Of a stretch of 17,500 nucleotides of DNA, positions 1 to 16,701 are shown one piece after another (position 1 is the stretch's first letter; every line of letters begins with the position of its first letter). A model generated the notes under the pieces. That model was not told the DNA's origin. It did no database searches and saw only the letters and a list, made by a program, of their open reading frames with translations. Origin of the DNA: Botryococcus braunii (Eukaryota > Chlorophyta > Trebouxiophyceae); contig MVGU01001520.1 in assembly GCA_002005505.1 (NCBI GenBank), positions 27,501 through 45,000 of the forward strand. Reading direction: 5' to 3'. Both the position numbers and the translations under genes were made by a program.

Positions 1-103
1 GTGATATATAAATGAAGACGAGCTGGCCTTATAAAACAATTAGATCGTCAGTTTGTGGAAAGCGGTGCAGACTTGGATTTTGAAGCATTTCTGCTTCAGC
101 GTG

Positions 104-242
104 ACCTGCAGACCGAGCATGGCAGCAGTCGTTAGTCAGTGGTCCGTGGGAAAGCACTTCCACACCACAACACCAGGACACAAGCTCACAGCACTTTCAG
201 GCAGCAGTGGTTGGCCAAATGTCCAACATACTCCGGACAAGT
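104..242. repeat. Direct repeat A, copy 1 (about 140 bp)
   Basis: This block, beginning ACCTGCAG and ending CTCCGGACAAGT, recurs almost unchanged at 582-721. By eye there are only a few substitutions plus one indel near the right end (AAATGTCCAAC versus AAATATACCAAC). The two copies lie in the same orientation about 478 bp apart. The intervening sequence does not match anything else I can see in the window. No terminal inverted repeats or poly-A tail mark it as a known transposon class. It may be a local segmental duplication or two members of a dispersed repeat family. Confidence 0.85.
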
Positions 243-581
243 CTTAAATATGATGTTGCATTCTCTCACTTATACTAAAGACCACGTATTGCCACGCATC
301 TCCTGATAGCAGAGTTTCTACACAAAGAGGCCTTGCGATGTCTATTGTATGTCCCGAGATTATGGCAACATATCATCACTGACTATGCAAGGTCTCTTTG
401 GTAAGTCTATCCAAACAACCTGGTTTACCGCCATCTTCGTGACCTTTCAAGCACAACTCAACCATCGTCAAACATTCAGGAGCTCTAGGCGTGCACACTT
501 ATCCATGCACACAGCAATAATACATTACTATACTAAATGTTATCGGACTAGTGTTACCATCATAGTCTCTAGCCCTAACAC

Positions 582-721
582 ACCTGCAGTCCGAGCACGG
601 CAGCAGTCGTCAGTCAGTGGTCCGTGGGAAAGCATTTCCACACCACAACACCAGGACACAAGCTCACAGCACTTTCAGGCAGCAGTGGTTGGCCAAATAT
701 ACCAACATACTCCGGACAAGT
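582..721. repeat. Direct repeat A, copy 2 (about 140 bp)
   Basis: Second copy of the block at 104-242. Both copies keep a short minus-strand open frame ending CFPTDH-stop, and the one substitution I find inside that frame is synonymous (AAG/AAA). That is too little to argue for coding. The left edge reads CCTGCAG and the right edge GGACAAGTG, which superficially resemble splice sites, but no recognisable protein is encoded in any frame. Confidence 0.85.
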
Positions 722-1135
722 GACGAGCCGTTCCTGGGCCGCCCAGAGAAGGCTCGGATTGCAGTAATATGAAGTACAATTATCTAACCAGTCATTAGAG
801 TTCGAGTTGGTACGGATCACGTGTACTCCTGGTCCAATGGGAATTTGTTTGCAGGTCACAGAATACGTATTTGGGGCACTCAAACAAATTCGCCTGAAGT
901 CACTATAGCATATATGTCTCTATGGTTCATGTTGAGTTGTGAACATACATTATAGAATGCCTTGTGCTTTAGGTGATCTTCAAATGTACATTATTAGGAT
1001 ACGGGTCCACTATCCACATAAGGTACCTCAAGACACGTTCGGATGAGGTCTATTTCGAACATAAGGTACAATCTGATTTAGATTACGCGTTAGTGTGAAA
1101 GGACTATTAAAGCTGCGATCACCGCATAGTCGAGC

Positions 1136-1271
1136 AACTGGTTTGGAAAGATACTGGGCACATAAGGATGCCAGTCTTGTCCATGCAGTTGCATGTGTCT
1201 AAAGAGCAGACAGTCGTCAAGGACTGTAGCTGGAGAGGCACGAACTTACGACCTGTCTGCTTGCTTACAGG
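1136..1271. repeat. Direct repeat B, copy 1 (about 136 bp)
   Basis: The segment from AACTGGTTTGG to GCTTGCTTACAGG recurs at 1468-1603 with a constant offset of 332 bp. I can find only a single mismatch (TTGTCCATG versus TTGTTCATG), so the duplication is recent or is being homogenised. Its sequence is unrelated to repeat A. The right boundary is abrupt: TACAGG is followed by TGCGGTG here and by ATACGCC in copy 2. Confidence 0.9.
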
Positions 1272-1467
1272 TGCGGTGACGCAGGGTGTGTATTGGTAAT
1301 GTGTTCATGTTTGATTGCTTGTTTGTAAGTGAACCATCTTAGTGGACAATCAAGTCTCCCAAACAGCTAAGGGACGGAGTCTTGATTGAGTATAGGAAGG
1401 TACTTGCTTTCAGCCGTCAGGAGCTTATCCGTGTGTAGATGCTCATTGACAGATCAACATGTAACGG

Positions 1468-1603
1468 AACTGGTTTGGAAAGATACTGGGCACATAAGGA
1501 TGCCAGTCTTGTTCATGCAGTTGCATGTGTCTAAAGAGCAGACAGTCGTCAAGGACTGTAGCTGGAGAGGCACGAACTTACGACCTGTCTGCTTGCTTAC
1601 AGG
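1468..1603. repeat. Direct repeat B, copy 2 (about 136 bp)
   Basis: Near-identical second copy of 1136-1271. An open frame on the plus strand runs through it and on to 1829, but its translation shows no family motif and frame is not shared usefully between the copies, so I do not call it a gene. Confidence 0.9.
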
Positions 1604-2356
1604 ATACGCCACTGCCCATAACCTTTTACAGTGCAACCCGCCCTTCTCACCAATCGCCAACAAGAAAAAAGGGCTGTCACTAATGTTCCCAATTGTCCAC
1701 AATGTTCAACACATTTGCACTCCTTACTCACAGCTATATAATATATTAGTGCCGGGCTCAGCTATCCAGCAGCCAGTTAAGATAGCCTGTCATCCCGGCA
1801 ATTGTCAACTCCTCATAAACATGCGTTAAAAAGAAACAGCAGACGAGGAAAGCGCGTATGCTCTTTATGACTGAACCTGCTGTATCTAGGTGGGGCTCAG
1901 AATCATGAGCTTATCACGATAACAACTAACAGTCCCCACCCATGCAAGGATGCAAATTTCCTCAAAATTTGTAATTTATGGGCTCCACCTTGAGGTGTTT
2001 GCACGTCAGAACGTGTGTGTAACTCAAACGTTTGTAATGATAAACAACCGAACATACTGCAACAAGGAATGTAATGATTTTAAATGTCAATACGCCTCTG
2101 CCTGAACAGAAAAGTGTATTTTGGAGGGGCACATCATTCGAAAGATGTGCGATCATCAGACTTGTGCTTCCTGTTACAGCAAGAGGAGCCCCAATTACAT
2201 CAATGCCTCATGGAATTCCAGCTCCAACTGGGTGCAAATGTCAACAAATGTCTCATGGATTTCCAGCCGGAAGGGCGTCCTTTACACCGCACCAATCCTG
2301 TCACAAGATATGTTAGCCTCTTGTCCATCAACTTTAATGCTACTTGATGGCCTACA
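1604..2356. other. Stretch with no recognisable gene; 3' flank of the minus-strand DUF3431 gene
   Basis: Several short overlapping open frames occur here in both strands, none with a recognisable domain, credible codon pattern or splice-linked partner. The right end, just below 2357, should hold the 3' untranslated region of the minus-strand DUF3431 gene. Reading the minus strand there is a TGTAA pentamer about 70 bases past the stop (around 2281-2286), the form used as a polyadenylation signal in green algae. One pentamer is weak evidence. Confidence 0.5.
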
Positions 2357-5179
2357 TCAGTGAGAAGGCTCCTGTAGAAACCGCTGCCTGGCAGTCTCCG
2401 CATGCATCCGCTGCTCTTTGGTGCATGTGAGAATTTCACATTCAAATCTTGGGCCAATCACAGCAGGCTCTCCAAAGATGTAGTGCCACATGTACTCAAA
2501 GACCCTAGCTGCACGCTCGCTGCAAAGAGAACAATTGCAATCAGTCATGTGCTCAACCTGGAGTCCATTGGTTGCTATAGTCAGTTGCATATTAACATCC
2601 CTGTACTACTGTACCGGCCACAATCATTGCCCAAGTCCCTTGATTTGGAGCCAAAATTGGGAGAATTTGGATCCCATTTCTGAATTTTCTTTAATGAAGA
2701 TATATCAGGAATTCGATGACCATCATCATTAAGCACATTTGGAGCTGAATGCCTCAACAGTTTAAACCTCCTGAAATGCCCAAACAGAGCACTTGCAGAC
2801 ATTGTCCCTGATATAAATTGGCTTCATAGAAAAAATGTGCAAGCCCTTCAGCAATACCTTCCTTCACCATACACGAATACTGACTGACGTCCTAGCCAAG
2901 CATACCACTTCCTAAGGACAACCCTATGCATCATGTCAATCAATGGATCTAGGGGCATCTAATGCCCTTCTCATTGAAGGCACCTGGGGCCCTTAACACT
3001 CTGCCGTAAAGAAGCCGCAAGGGGTGTGTGTTACACATTGGAAAGTTAATGGCCTTATTGTTGTCCAGCTGTATAGCCAAACCCTGAATATTCTTACTTG
3101 GGGAAGAGTGAACAATAATATGGATGGTATGCTATGTTACAGCCAAAGCTAGAAGCGAAGCAGGACCATCTGCAATGATGAACAGGGAGAACAACAGCAA
3201 GCGAGCGTCCCTGGCCCTGTTTTAGCACTTCACGAAGTGGCAGTACACGTTTCTTTCAAATAATCAATTGAAAGTGGATGTGAATACCCTTGAAGCTCAG
3301 TCTGATCCAGCCAGTCCCGCAGATGCATGTAGAATGAACGAGGGTGGGCAGTAATGGCGGAGCGAGATACCAGAAATTCAGAGCAGCAGGGTGCTGCCAA
3401 CAGTCGTGGTGCGTCACCCAGTTGGGCTTGAAATACTTGCCTCCAGATCTGCAAAAGCTGGCCTCCTTTGAGCGAGAAGACGTAACCACCCAGGATTTCA
3501 AGCATTAGTCCATTTAAGAAAAGCTAGAAGTGGGCCTATCTTTGTGCGGGTGTTCCGCAACGATGTATGGGTGGGATTACCGGCCATAATTATGCAGAGA
3601 CAACCTGCTTTTATATTCATCTTAATTTGTTTGCTTGTGTTCTTTCGGCCATTGAATTTTGCAGATGCAGTTGCTGAAGCATGACTTTTGGGGACTACTG
3701 CAGGAATGACCCATTAGAATTACCCAGGACTTAACACCTCGCCCCCATCCAAAATCTGACTGTAGCGAGCGGACCGCGCTTCACAGACCCAAACAGCAGT
3801 ATTGTGTGGAGCACACAGCTCTCCTAACCTTAGACATGAGCCACTGTTTAGAGATCGCTTTTTGGAAGGTTCATGGACCCTTTGCACATGCCTAGTTTAC
3901 AAGCAAAGAACATGTAAAGTAAACTTTAATTTTAAAAGAAGTCTGTAAAGAAGGTGCACGAACAAAGTTGCAGCAGCCACCTTGAAGAGTTCAGAGGCTC
4001 CTGCCTAGAAAAGGTAAGTCCGCAGAAAATTCAGCCTTTCTGAGGATAAAGGAGATTTGCATGATACTTTATAATAATCAAACCATCTTGCTGTCATTCT
4101 CTTGCTGTAGAAACAATTAACGTCATATCCATGATTGGAGGGGTTTAGACAGAAACTTGATATGTTCTGCATAGGCAAGCAAGATATAGAAGGTCGTGAG
4201 TGGTACATACGGAGTGTAGGTCTATGGACCGCTCCCACTCTTCCCGATTCTTGACAGTGACAGAATTTTCTCTTCTTGGAGGAACTCCTCGGGGACGCAA
4301 TCGCAGACCAACCCAATTGCAATTCAAATCCCGATAAGGCCACTCTTGAGTCCTATTGCCACATAGCCAATCCATTCGCAAGCCGGGACTATATCTGAGG
4401 CTAGTGTAGTTCATGGTCCCCCATCGAAGACGTTTGATAACTGCCACATGGTCTGTCATGAACCATGGATTCCTGCATCCACCCAACAGCTCTTACAAGA
4501 AGCAATTCTGTAAACATCTACGCATTGAGACTGTCAGCTGCCATACTGGTTCTTTATCACGTAAGCTCTGCAAAAGTTTGACTAGTGGACCACGATGCAT
4601 CACAGTCCAGGTTGGGGGACAAACCATACCTCCTGCCTGATAAAAATACCACAGACTTAGGTAAGTTGTCGTAGTAGTCAATTATAAATTGGATGTACGC
4701 TGCAGCTGAGCCTCCCCGGGCCTGTTGCACTCTGTGCCGAGCACCAGCAAGCTTTTCTGGTGCATCAATCTGGTAGATAACATGTGGTATGTCTCCAAGA
4801 TGACGGTCTAGCCATGACGTGTCCTGTTGACAAAGGTCATCCCTTACAAATTGTCTTAGCGCACCACAGCCCTGTCTTCTATTCAAACATATGATTGACA
4901 CCTGAGCTGCCTAGTCGTACCCGATAAGTGGCTTGCAGTTGCGATGTTATAAGTGAAGCAGGTACATGATGGGTACAGTTCAAACCTCAAACTTACCTCA
5001 TCTGTTCTTGCAACAACGATAAGTCCATCCAGCCAAGAAATGGGCACAGGCCTATGCACAGCATGCTCTGGCAAAGTTGACATGCCATTCGAGTGAAGAG
5101 AGGATGGGTCACAAGCATAGTCTTGAGGTAACGGAACTGCTGATGGGCTCTGTTTCCCAGTTGTTTGCTTGCCGTATAT
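2357..5179 (-). CDS. DUF3431 domain protein, minus-strand paralogue (five exons, 5' end not found)
   Basis: Exons in transcript order, as plus-strand coordinates: 4997-5179, 4630-4823, 4211-4472, 3288-3448, 2357-2519. Frames join without a stop (phases 0, 2, 0, 2). Donors read GTAAGT, GTATGG, GTATGT and GTATTC; acceptors are AACAG, TGCAG, TGCAG and TGCAG. The first exon ends with LIVVARTDE, then DTSWLDRHL, AYIQFIIDYYDNLP, an R-NPWFMTDHV stretch, APCCSEFLVS, HPRSFYMHLRDWL and finally FEYMWHYIFGEPAV, the order expected across a DUF3431 (PF11913) domain; the family has no established biochemical role. The C-terminus ends QEPSH. The open part encodes about 320 residues. No initiator ATG or signal sequence is identifiable, so one or more 5' exons probably lie in 5180-6186; an acceptor (CCTCCTTCAG) sits just upstream of the first exon. 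The second and fourth exons (194 and 161 bp) equal those of the plus-strand paralogue in length. No frameshift or premature stop is seen. Confidence 0.8.
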
Positions 5180-6186
5180 CTGAAGGAGGCACACAGCCAA
5201 GGTTCCACCTGCTTCGGAACAAGCCCCTTAAGGCATACCAACATTAATATTACTTTATCTGCTACATTATTACCGAAAATATTTGGAGCCGGCTGTACCC
5301 GATATGAAAGATAGGAAGGGTGGTGCCCAGCGCATTGTGTCAGTCCCCATGCATACTATCCAGCAAGTACAATGAAAAGCAGCCGCTCAGATCAACCCAT
5401 AGGAAATAATCGCTGAAATGGTCGGAGCCTTTGCTGAGTCGCGTGATTTTTATGGAAAAGGAATGGAATATGCAAAGCAATGATCAGCTTGTGAACTCAA
5501 ACGTCTGAGCCTCAAGACTTCCCTAAAAACATCGCTGTATTATGCAGTATTTCCATCATGTCGACATTTCTTGTTTCAGACGAGTATAAATTTCTTAACA
5601 AACAGTGGGGCCCTAATTTAGCTAGGCGAATCCCAGTTCCCCAAGGGTCGTGAACCAGGCTGAGACACTTGCGTCGGCATGTGTATTACAAAGCTGCATT
5701 CGTACTGCGGTTATGACATCTGTGTAATAGAAATAGCTGTGACAGACTCGATAAGGATATACGTAGGAGAACAATTGCAGGGTAAGTTAGTCAACCAGAA
5801 TGTACCGTAGTTGTACCGCAGTACCCTAGAAATTTGAAAATTCAACAGCCAGGACCGCGCTCAGCGCGGGGCGCTGGCCAGGACCCCTAGTAAGGGCCGA
5901 GTCCCAGCCTACAATTGGCAGGCACTCTGCACCGCCATCCAGAATTAGGACAGTATGCCGCACCAACGACTTCATGTGATCCACTTTAGGGGATAGGCGT
6001 ACAGAATAACGGTGCGCGGCATGAGGATTTAATGATTTACTTGGGCCACAGGCACATGAAGTTGGTTGCAGTGGTCTACGGTGATCAGTTTCTCTCTGTC
6101 AGTTCTACCTGAATAGAGGAAGGTTAAAGCAATTTGAGGGTTATTAACCTCGTTGGCATATCAGATGCTTACAAAATCATGTTACT
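5180..6186. other. Divergent intergenic interval between the two DUF3431 genes
   Basis: About 1 kb separates the first recognisable exons of two genes pointing away from each other, so it should contain both promoters and probably short 5' exons of each. I could not find an exon with a clear signal sequence on either strand. A small GC-rich hairpin lies at 5855-5869. A TATAAAT at 5585-5591 is present but is not at a convincing distance from any start. Otherwise the stretch looks non-coding. Confidence 0.45.
5848..5885. repeat. GC-rich hairpin flanked by a short direct repeat
   Basis: CCGCGC (5855-5860) and GCGCGG (5864-5869) form a perfect 6 bp stem around a TCA loop. GCCAGGACC flanks it on both sides as a 9 bp direct repeat (5848-5856 and 5877-5885). 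It sits in AT-richer surroundings within the divergent intergenic interval. It could be a regulatory element, a small insertion footprint, or chance. Confidence 0.4.
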
Positions 6187-6240
6187 GTGCTCCCACACAC
6201 GGTCCCCAGATACTGTATACTGCTGCATCACCTAGATCTT

Positions 6241-8496
6241 ATGACGGAGAACCGCCTTCCTTGCAGACAAAGCATTCCCGATGACGTGAACTGGGAAGTC
6301 ATGTCGTGCTTGATGTATTTCAACTATTGCGATCCCGAGAATGAAGTGATAGGTGCTCAGGGTCAGTCTTCCTGTGAGCAAACGTGGGTCAACAGAGCAA
6401 ACCTCTTCTTCCGCCGGCAAGAGATCCTAGTGGCGTTCATTTCAGGCATGTATGCAAATTTAACTTACCAATTGTTTGGTGAAATGACGAATTTTGAATG
6501 TAGTTGTCTTTGCGGTGCAGGAGTCTTAGCAGCACTGCTGTGCAGACAATTAATCCGTTCTCTGGACAGGCAACAAGCAGACGAAAACTGGGATTATCCT
6601 TTCAAAGATAATTACCCCAATTTCCCAAGGCCAGAAGTTTGCAATTGGACGTATGTTCCTCCAGGACTGGCTTTAAATCCACAGCTTCTTCAGAAGGCTC
6701 TAGCAAACCTGACCATCGTCCCAAACAACCTTATAGTGGTTGCCCGCCATAGTGAGGTAAGCGCCTGGAATGTCTGGGCATATGACCACAACACGAGATG
6801 AAGAGTCACTGTTTCTGGCCGGATGCAGGACACATCATGGTTAGATGTGTACCTCAATGAGTTTCCTCACATCATCTATGAAGAAGATCGTTTTGAAGAT
6901 TCTCAAGGAGCGCAGTATTTGACTATTGCCAATAAAGGGAATGAAGCCATGGCATACTTGCAATTTATAATAGACTTTTACGATCAACTGCCGCAGAATG
7001 TCCTTTTTATTCATGGCAACAGGTAAGTCTGCAAGGCTAGGAATGAGGGGAAAGGACACAAGGGGTCCACACTTGACAACCATTGCCAGTCGTGAATTGA
7101 CATAGCTTTCCGCTGAGGTACTGGCAGAGAGTTGATAAATTTTGGTATGACATAACATGCACCTCTAGGACTATCCCTAATGAACTGTTACAAGTTCCAT
7201 TGTTTGGTGGTTCAAGCCACATATGTGAGCAGTCTACTACAAGTGAGCGGTAAGTGCAGTTGACAGAGCACACTGGAATCCAGGCATGCTTGGCATTTGC
7301 AAGACCATGTCCCAGTGATTCGCCGCTTGAAATGGGGAGCGTTTCCCTTTGCAAATCTACGGTATTCACCAGGAGAACGCTTGCAATGGAGTTGTGGCAG
7401 AAGGTCCAGAGATGCATGGAGGGAAATGAGCTGCAGCTGGGTTGGACTGAAAATCAGACCTCGAGGCATGTCACCTCGCACACAAAACATGATCTCTATT
7501 CGCAATGCGGATGAGTGGCAGGACTCCACAGAACTTCACTCGGTGTGCCCTTATTTGATACCCATGTAGAGCAGCTTTTTTGGGACAGGTTGCAGGTTTA
7601 CCATTGTAATTATATGCTGCAGGTGTGGCCACAGCTCTTCCAGGAAGAATTGGGTGATCCACCACAGCTCCTATATGCACCGTGCTGTGCTGAATTCATG
7701 GTTTCCAAGGAAAGAATTCTGCTGCACCCCCGAAGCTTCTACACTACCCTGCGGGACTGGATAGATGAAGTGGAGATTGACAGGTATCCACTCTCAACAC
7801 CTACGTGGATCCAGGCATGCTATTGACTGAAGCAAAGGCTAAAAGCAACTTAAAAAAAAATGTGTGCAGACGATGGATGTTGCTGTCAACGCATTGTTAT
7901 GCCGGGGCGATTTACCTGCCCTTGGACTGCCTGAAGCAGTCGATGTCTTCCATCAGCCTATCCCATAATGACACTCCCTCTTACATTCTACCTTCATTTT
8001 TATGTTGCAATGTCATAGGTGGACACATGCATGTTTCACTGGCTAAAGCACCTAGCCAATAGGGTTTGAGATGCGTCTGAATGGCCTCATGTGCGTTCGC
8101 TGTTGCATACATAAACACAATGCGTAGATATGCAGAAACATAGGCGGTGCCCCTACTTGCCAACCACATGCTATGCAGTCTAGCGCTTCATGCTGACAAT
8201 GGAGAAAGTCAGACGGTGCTTTCAACGCCAATAATTACATATGCAAATGGCCTTGAGCATTATGCTTATCTCACATATTTTTAACACTTTAACATATGAA
8301 TTGCAGTTACCGCTGTGGACGGCAATTTGAGTACATGTGGCATTACATCTTTGGGGAACCCGCTGTCATGGAACCAAAGTTTGAATGTGATCTTCTTCAC
8401 TGCGATTCTGAGCAATTGAAGGAGGCCAAATTCTGGCTGAATGCGGCTGCAGCTAATGTTTCAACAGCCTTTGCTGAGTTCATGCACTGGAATTGA
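6241..8496 (+). CDS. DUF3431 domain protein, plus-strand paralogue (five exons)
   Basis: Exons: 6241(?)-6756, 6829-7022, 7284-7542, 7623-7783, 8307-8496. Junction phases are 0, 2, 0, 2, with donors GTAAGC, GTAAGT, GTGTGC and GTATCC and acceptors ending CAG. From ATG 6241 the product is about 439 residues. The DUF3431 (PF11913) domain begins near residue 160 with LIVVARHSE, then DTSWLDVYL (173-181), ANKGNE (206-211), FIIDFYDQLP, HGNR-HAWH (234-241), a CC pair (344-345), HPRSFYTTLRDWI (358-370) and FEYMWHYIFGEPAV (384-397). The family is known from fungi and algae and has no assigned activity. Residues 1-150 are not recognised; four N-glycosylation sequons (NLT, NWT, NLT, NVS) fit a secreted or lumenal protein. 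The frame stays open upstream to 6187 without another ATG, so the true start, perhaps with a signal anchor, may lie in an earlier exon. Domain exons are intact. A TGTAA follows the stop at about 8520. Confidence 0.82.
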
Positions 8497-8610
8497 GTGC
8501 AAAAGTTTCTTATGGCCCCTTGTAAATTTTAGGAGTTTTTAGCCATAACAAGACGAGTTCTTTCTATTATCTAAATGTGAAGTGTCAATCTGCATTGCGG
8601 TGCTCCCCCT

Positions 8611-8644
8611 CCCCCCCCCCCCCCCCAAAAAAAAGGCGTGCGTG

Positions 8645-8728
<84 letters not shown>

Positions 8729-8758
8729 CACCCACACACACACACACACACACACACA
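8611..8758. repeat. C-run, A-run and (CA)n microsatellite
   Basis: A run of 16 C (8611-8626) passes straight into 8 A, a short GCGTGCGTGCACG linker, then a nearly pure (CA)n tract to about 8758, interrupted by CAAACA and CACCCA. Open frames across it (Thr-His or Cys-Val repeats) are artefacts of the dinucleotide. Confidence 0.97.
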
Positions 8759-9874
8759 TGCTCTGGAAACTTTTATCATCACCATGAACTTGACCGGTAT
8801 CGTGATGTGGTTATAAAGCCATCATGACAGAACTCTTAGTCTCTTCTTATGGTTGCCATTTGTACCGCAAGAAAGAAGACTGAAAGCAACATTCCTTTGC
8901 ACTCAAACTGAGAGACGGGAAAAGAATGGGTGAGATTCACTCCTGTATAATAGGGGTCGGGGTCAGTTTTACATGCGTTCAACTGCTGAACGCACTGAAC
9001 TTCAGCAGCAGATATGTGGCATCAGCTGTGTTCCAAACGAGGAGGCCATCTGAAGATGCACTCACGAGATACTGCCGAATGTGTCATTGGAGAGATCTTG
9101 AAGACAAAGAGAGACATTGCATGGAAGGATCGGGGTGGAGTGGTGTTGGCCACCAGTCAGGTGTCAGGCCAAGTTTGCAACAGCTGCTGCTGTGGCCCAC
9201 CAGCCAAGTGCCAGCAGCTGCAGGTGTGATTGTTTCTGGCTGGACTTCCTGGATAGAATGGAAATACACCTGAAGCGTATACAATGTGTCATGTTTGTCA
9301 GGTTATGTAAGCTTGGCTATATCGGATGTGGCTAGCATTGAAATGTTGTCCTTCCGACATTTGGAGAGTCAACCTTTTGTCCTACCGGCAGGAGCTGGAA
9401 AACCAGCTGAGGAACGAAGGACTGTACTGAAGTGAGGTTAGAGGGATTTCAATGAGTCCTCCTGGTCTTTGTCCGAGTCTGTTACTGATAAAGGGGATGG
9501 AAATGTTTCAATTGGAGGATTTTCAAAGCTGAATGGCCTTGCACGTTTTCCGCAGTTTTGTAATACCAGCGAGTGCATGCCTATCTGCAGTACTCTTAAG
9601 ACGTTGTGAAAACGTGAGGTGGGGGAAAAATAATGGACACTGTTTGTAGAATCCTTTCCGCCTGATTTTTTATGGACACTTTTTGTAAAATCTTTCTCTG
9701 AAAACCATCTCGATCTGACTTATGTTCTAAAACGCCAGACGGTGACAATTAGTTTGCAGATCAGATTCAGCTTGTAAGGCACTGTGCAAGCCTTTTGGCT
9801 CCTATTGGGATTGAAAGTAGAGTCGTATGTACATATGGCATGAAACTGCACATGGGAAACAGTAATGGCGGTGG

Positions 9875-9925
9875 GTGCGCGCGCGTGCGTGCGCGCGCGT
9901 GTGTGTGTGTGTGTGTGTGTGTGTC

Positions 9926-10011
<86 letters not shown>

Positions 10012-10028
10012 GGTGGGGGGGGGGGGGG
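9875..10028. repeat. (GC/GT)n microsatellite ending in a G run
   Basis: Alternating GCGCGCGTGCGTGCGCGCGC (9877-9898 region) runs into (GT)n up to 10008 with two interruptions (TC, TT), then TACGGT and 14 G (10015-10028). Strict purine-pyrimidine alternation makes it a textbook candidate for Z-DNA formation. On the opposite strand it reads C-run then (CA)n, so it is inverted relative to 8611-8758. Confidence 0.97.
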
Positions 10029-10179
10029 AGATCTTACGTACATATTGCTGAAAGCTCGTACCGGTATGCAGTTGCCTGATCGAGCATCACGCAGTCCGCG
10101 TCTGAAGTCAACAAGATGCCCAAGTCTATACATTGCAGCTTCAGGACTTAAAACCAATTCAGAATTCAAGGTAGCACAG

Positions 10180-10420
10180 GAGGATGTGAAATTTACCGGA
10201 TGTGAAATTTACCGCCGAATTGCAATTCGGTGACCCCTGACTTAGGTTGGCTGACTCAGCGGCTGGATGAGGGCCCCTACGTCTGGGGGCCCTGCTACGA
10301 CTGGGAGCCCTGCTAGGGCTCCCAGTCGGACCGGTCCCCATTGGGCCAGGGACTGGGGCCCCCGTCCTACGTACCTTTCGGCGAAGTTTCAATTCCCGCC
10401 GGAATTCTACAAAAGGCTTC
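10180..10420. repeat. GC-rich foldback cluster with nested palindromes
   Basis: Reading left to right: a 17 bp unit GGATGTGAAATTTACCG repeated twice (about 10183-10215), a palindrome CCGAATTGCAATTCGG, an 18 bp tandem pair (10279-10296 and 10297-10314), and a perfect 14 bp stem (10298-10311 with 10315-10328) around a GCT loop. The right flank CGGCGAAGTTTCAATTC resembles the complement of the left flank GAATTGCAATTCGGCGG, so the whole block folds back imperfectly. It may be a small non-autonomous foldback or MITE-like element. No target-site duplication could be fixed by eye. Confidence 0.6.
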
Positions 10421-10598
10421 TATCGTGTGCGCAGAAGATCGAGAGTTCAATCAAATACCGAACAATGACCCCAGTGTCTAAGCATCATACTTCCCCCCGT
10501 TTTCGTAACTAGTTTAACAAATTTCATATCAAACGCAATTCTGTGCAGTAACCTTGAACTGTCCGTACTCTCTCTTTTGCATGAATAGCGGTATCTGT

Positions 10599-10609
10599 TA
10601 TAATATATA
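10599..10609 (+). promoter_or_regulatory. Possible TATA box of the GT71 gene
   Basis: TATAATATATA lies about 140 bp upstream of the ATG at 10749, on the same strand and without an intervening gene. The spacing would allow a 5' leader of roughly 110 bases. No other core promoter element is evident, and AT-rich words of this kind also occur elsewhere in the window. Confidence 0.3.
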
Positions 10610-10748
10610 CACTGAATTACGGCACCACCAAAACATCGAAAGCACAGGGCCCGAAAATGTGACTGTGAATGCACGGCCGAGGCTTTGCCTCCCAATCACT
10701 GGGGACGACCACGAGAAGTTTAATTGACGAACATGCATCGTTTTAACC

Positions 10749-16701
<5,953 letters not shown>

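Larger units (their letters stand above)
8497..10598. other. Intergenic stretch with microsatellites; no gene recognised
   Basis: Between the DUF3431 stop and the GT71 start I find no exon that matches a known family. The longest non-repetitive open frames (around 8926-9335) encode no recognisable motif and have no convincing splice partners. The stretch contains two long dinucleotide arrays with mononucleotide runs (8611-8758 and 9875-10028), a weak 25 bp tandem duplication around 9632-9703 (two copies of TGGACACT-TTTGTA-AATC-TTTC with a few changes), and the GC-rich foldback at about 10180-10420. Confidence 0.6.

Noticed and set aside
614..883. An 89-codon minus-strand open frame overlapping repeat A
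   Set aside because: No family resemblance; the shared ending with copy 1 of the repeat is explained by the duplication itself.
1734..1748. TATA-like sequence TATATAATATATTA
   Set aside because: No gene starts downstream on either strand at a reasonable distance.
1386..1829. A 147-codon plus-strand open frame
   Set aside because: It runs through repeat B, shows no recognisable motif and has no splice-linked continuation.
8926..9335. Overlapping open frames with Cys/Gln-rich translations
   Set aside because: Three frames are open at once over the same bases, none resembles a known domain, and the compositional bias explains the openness.
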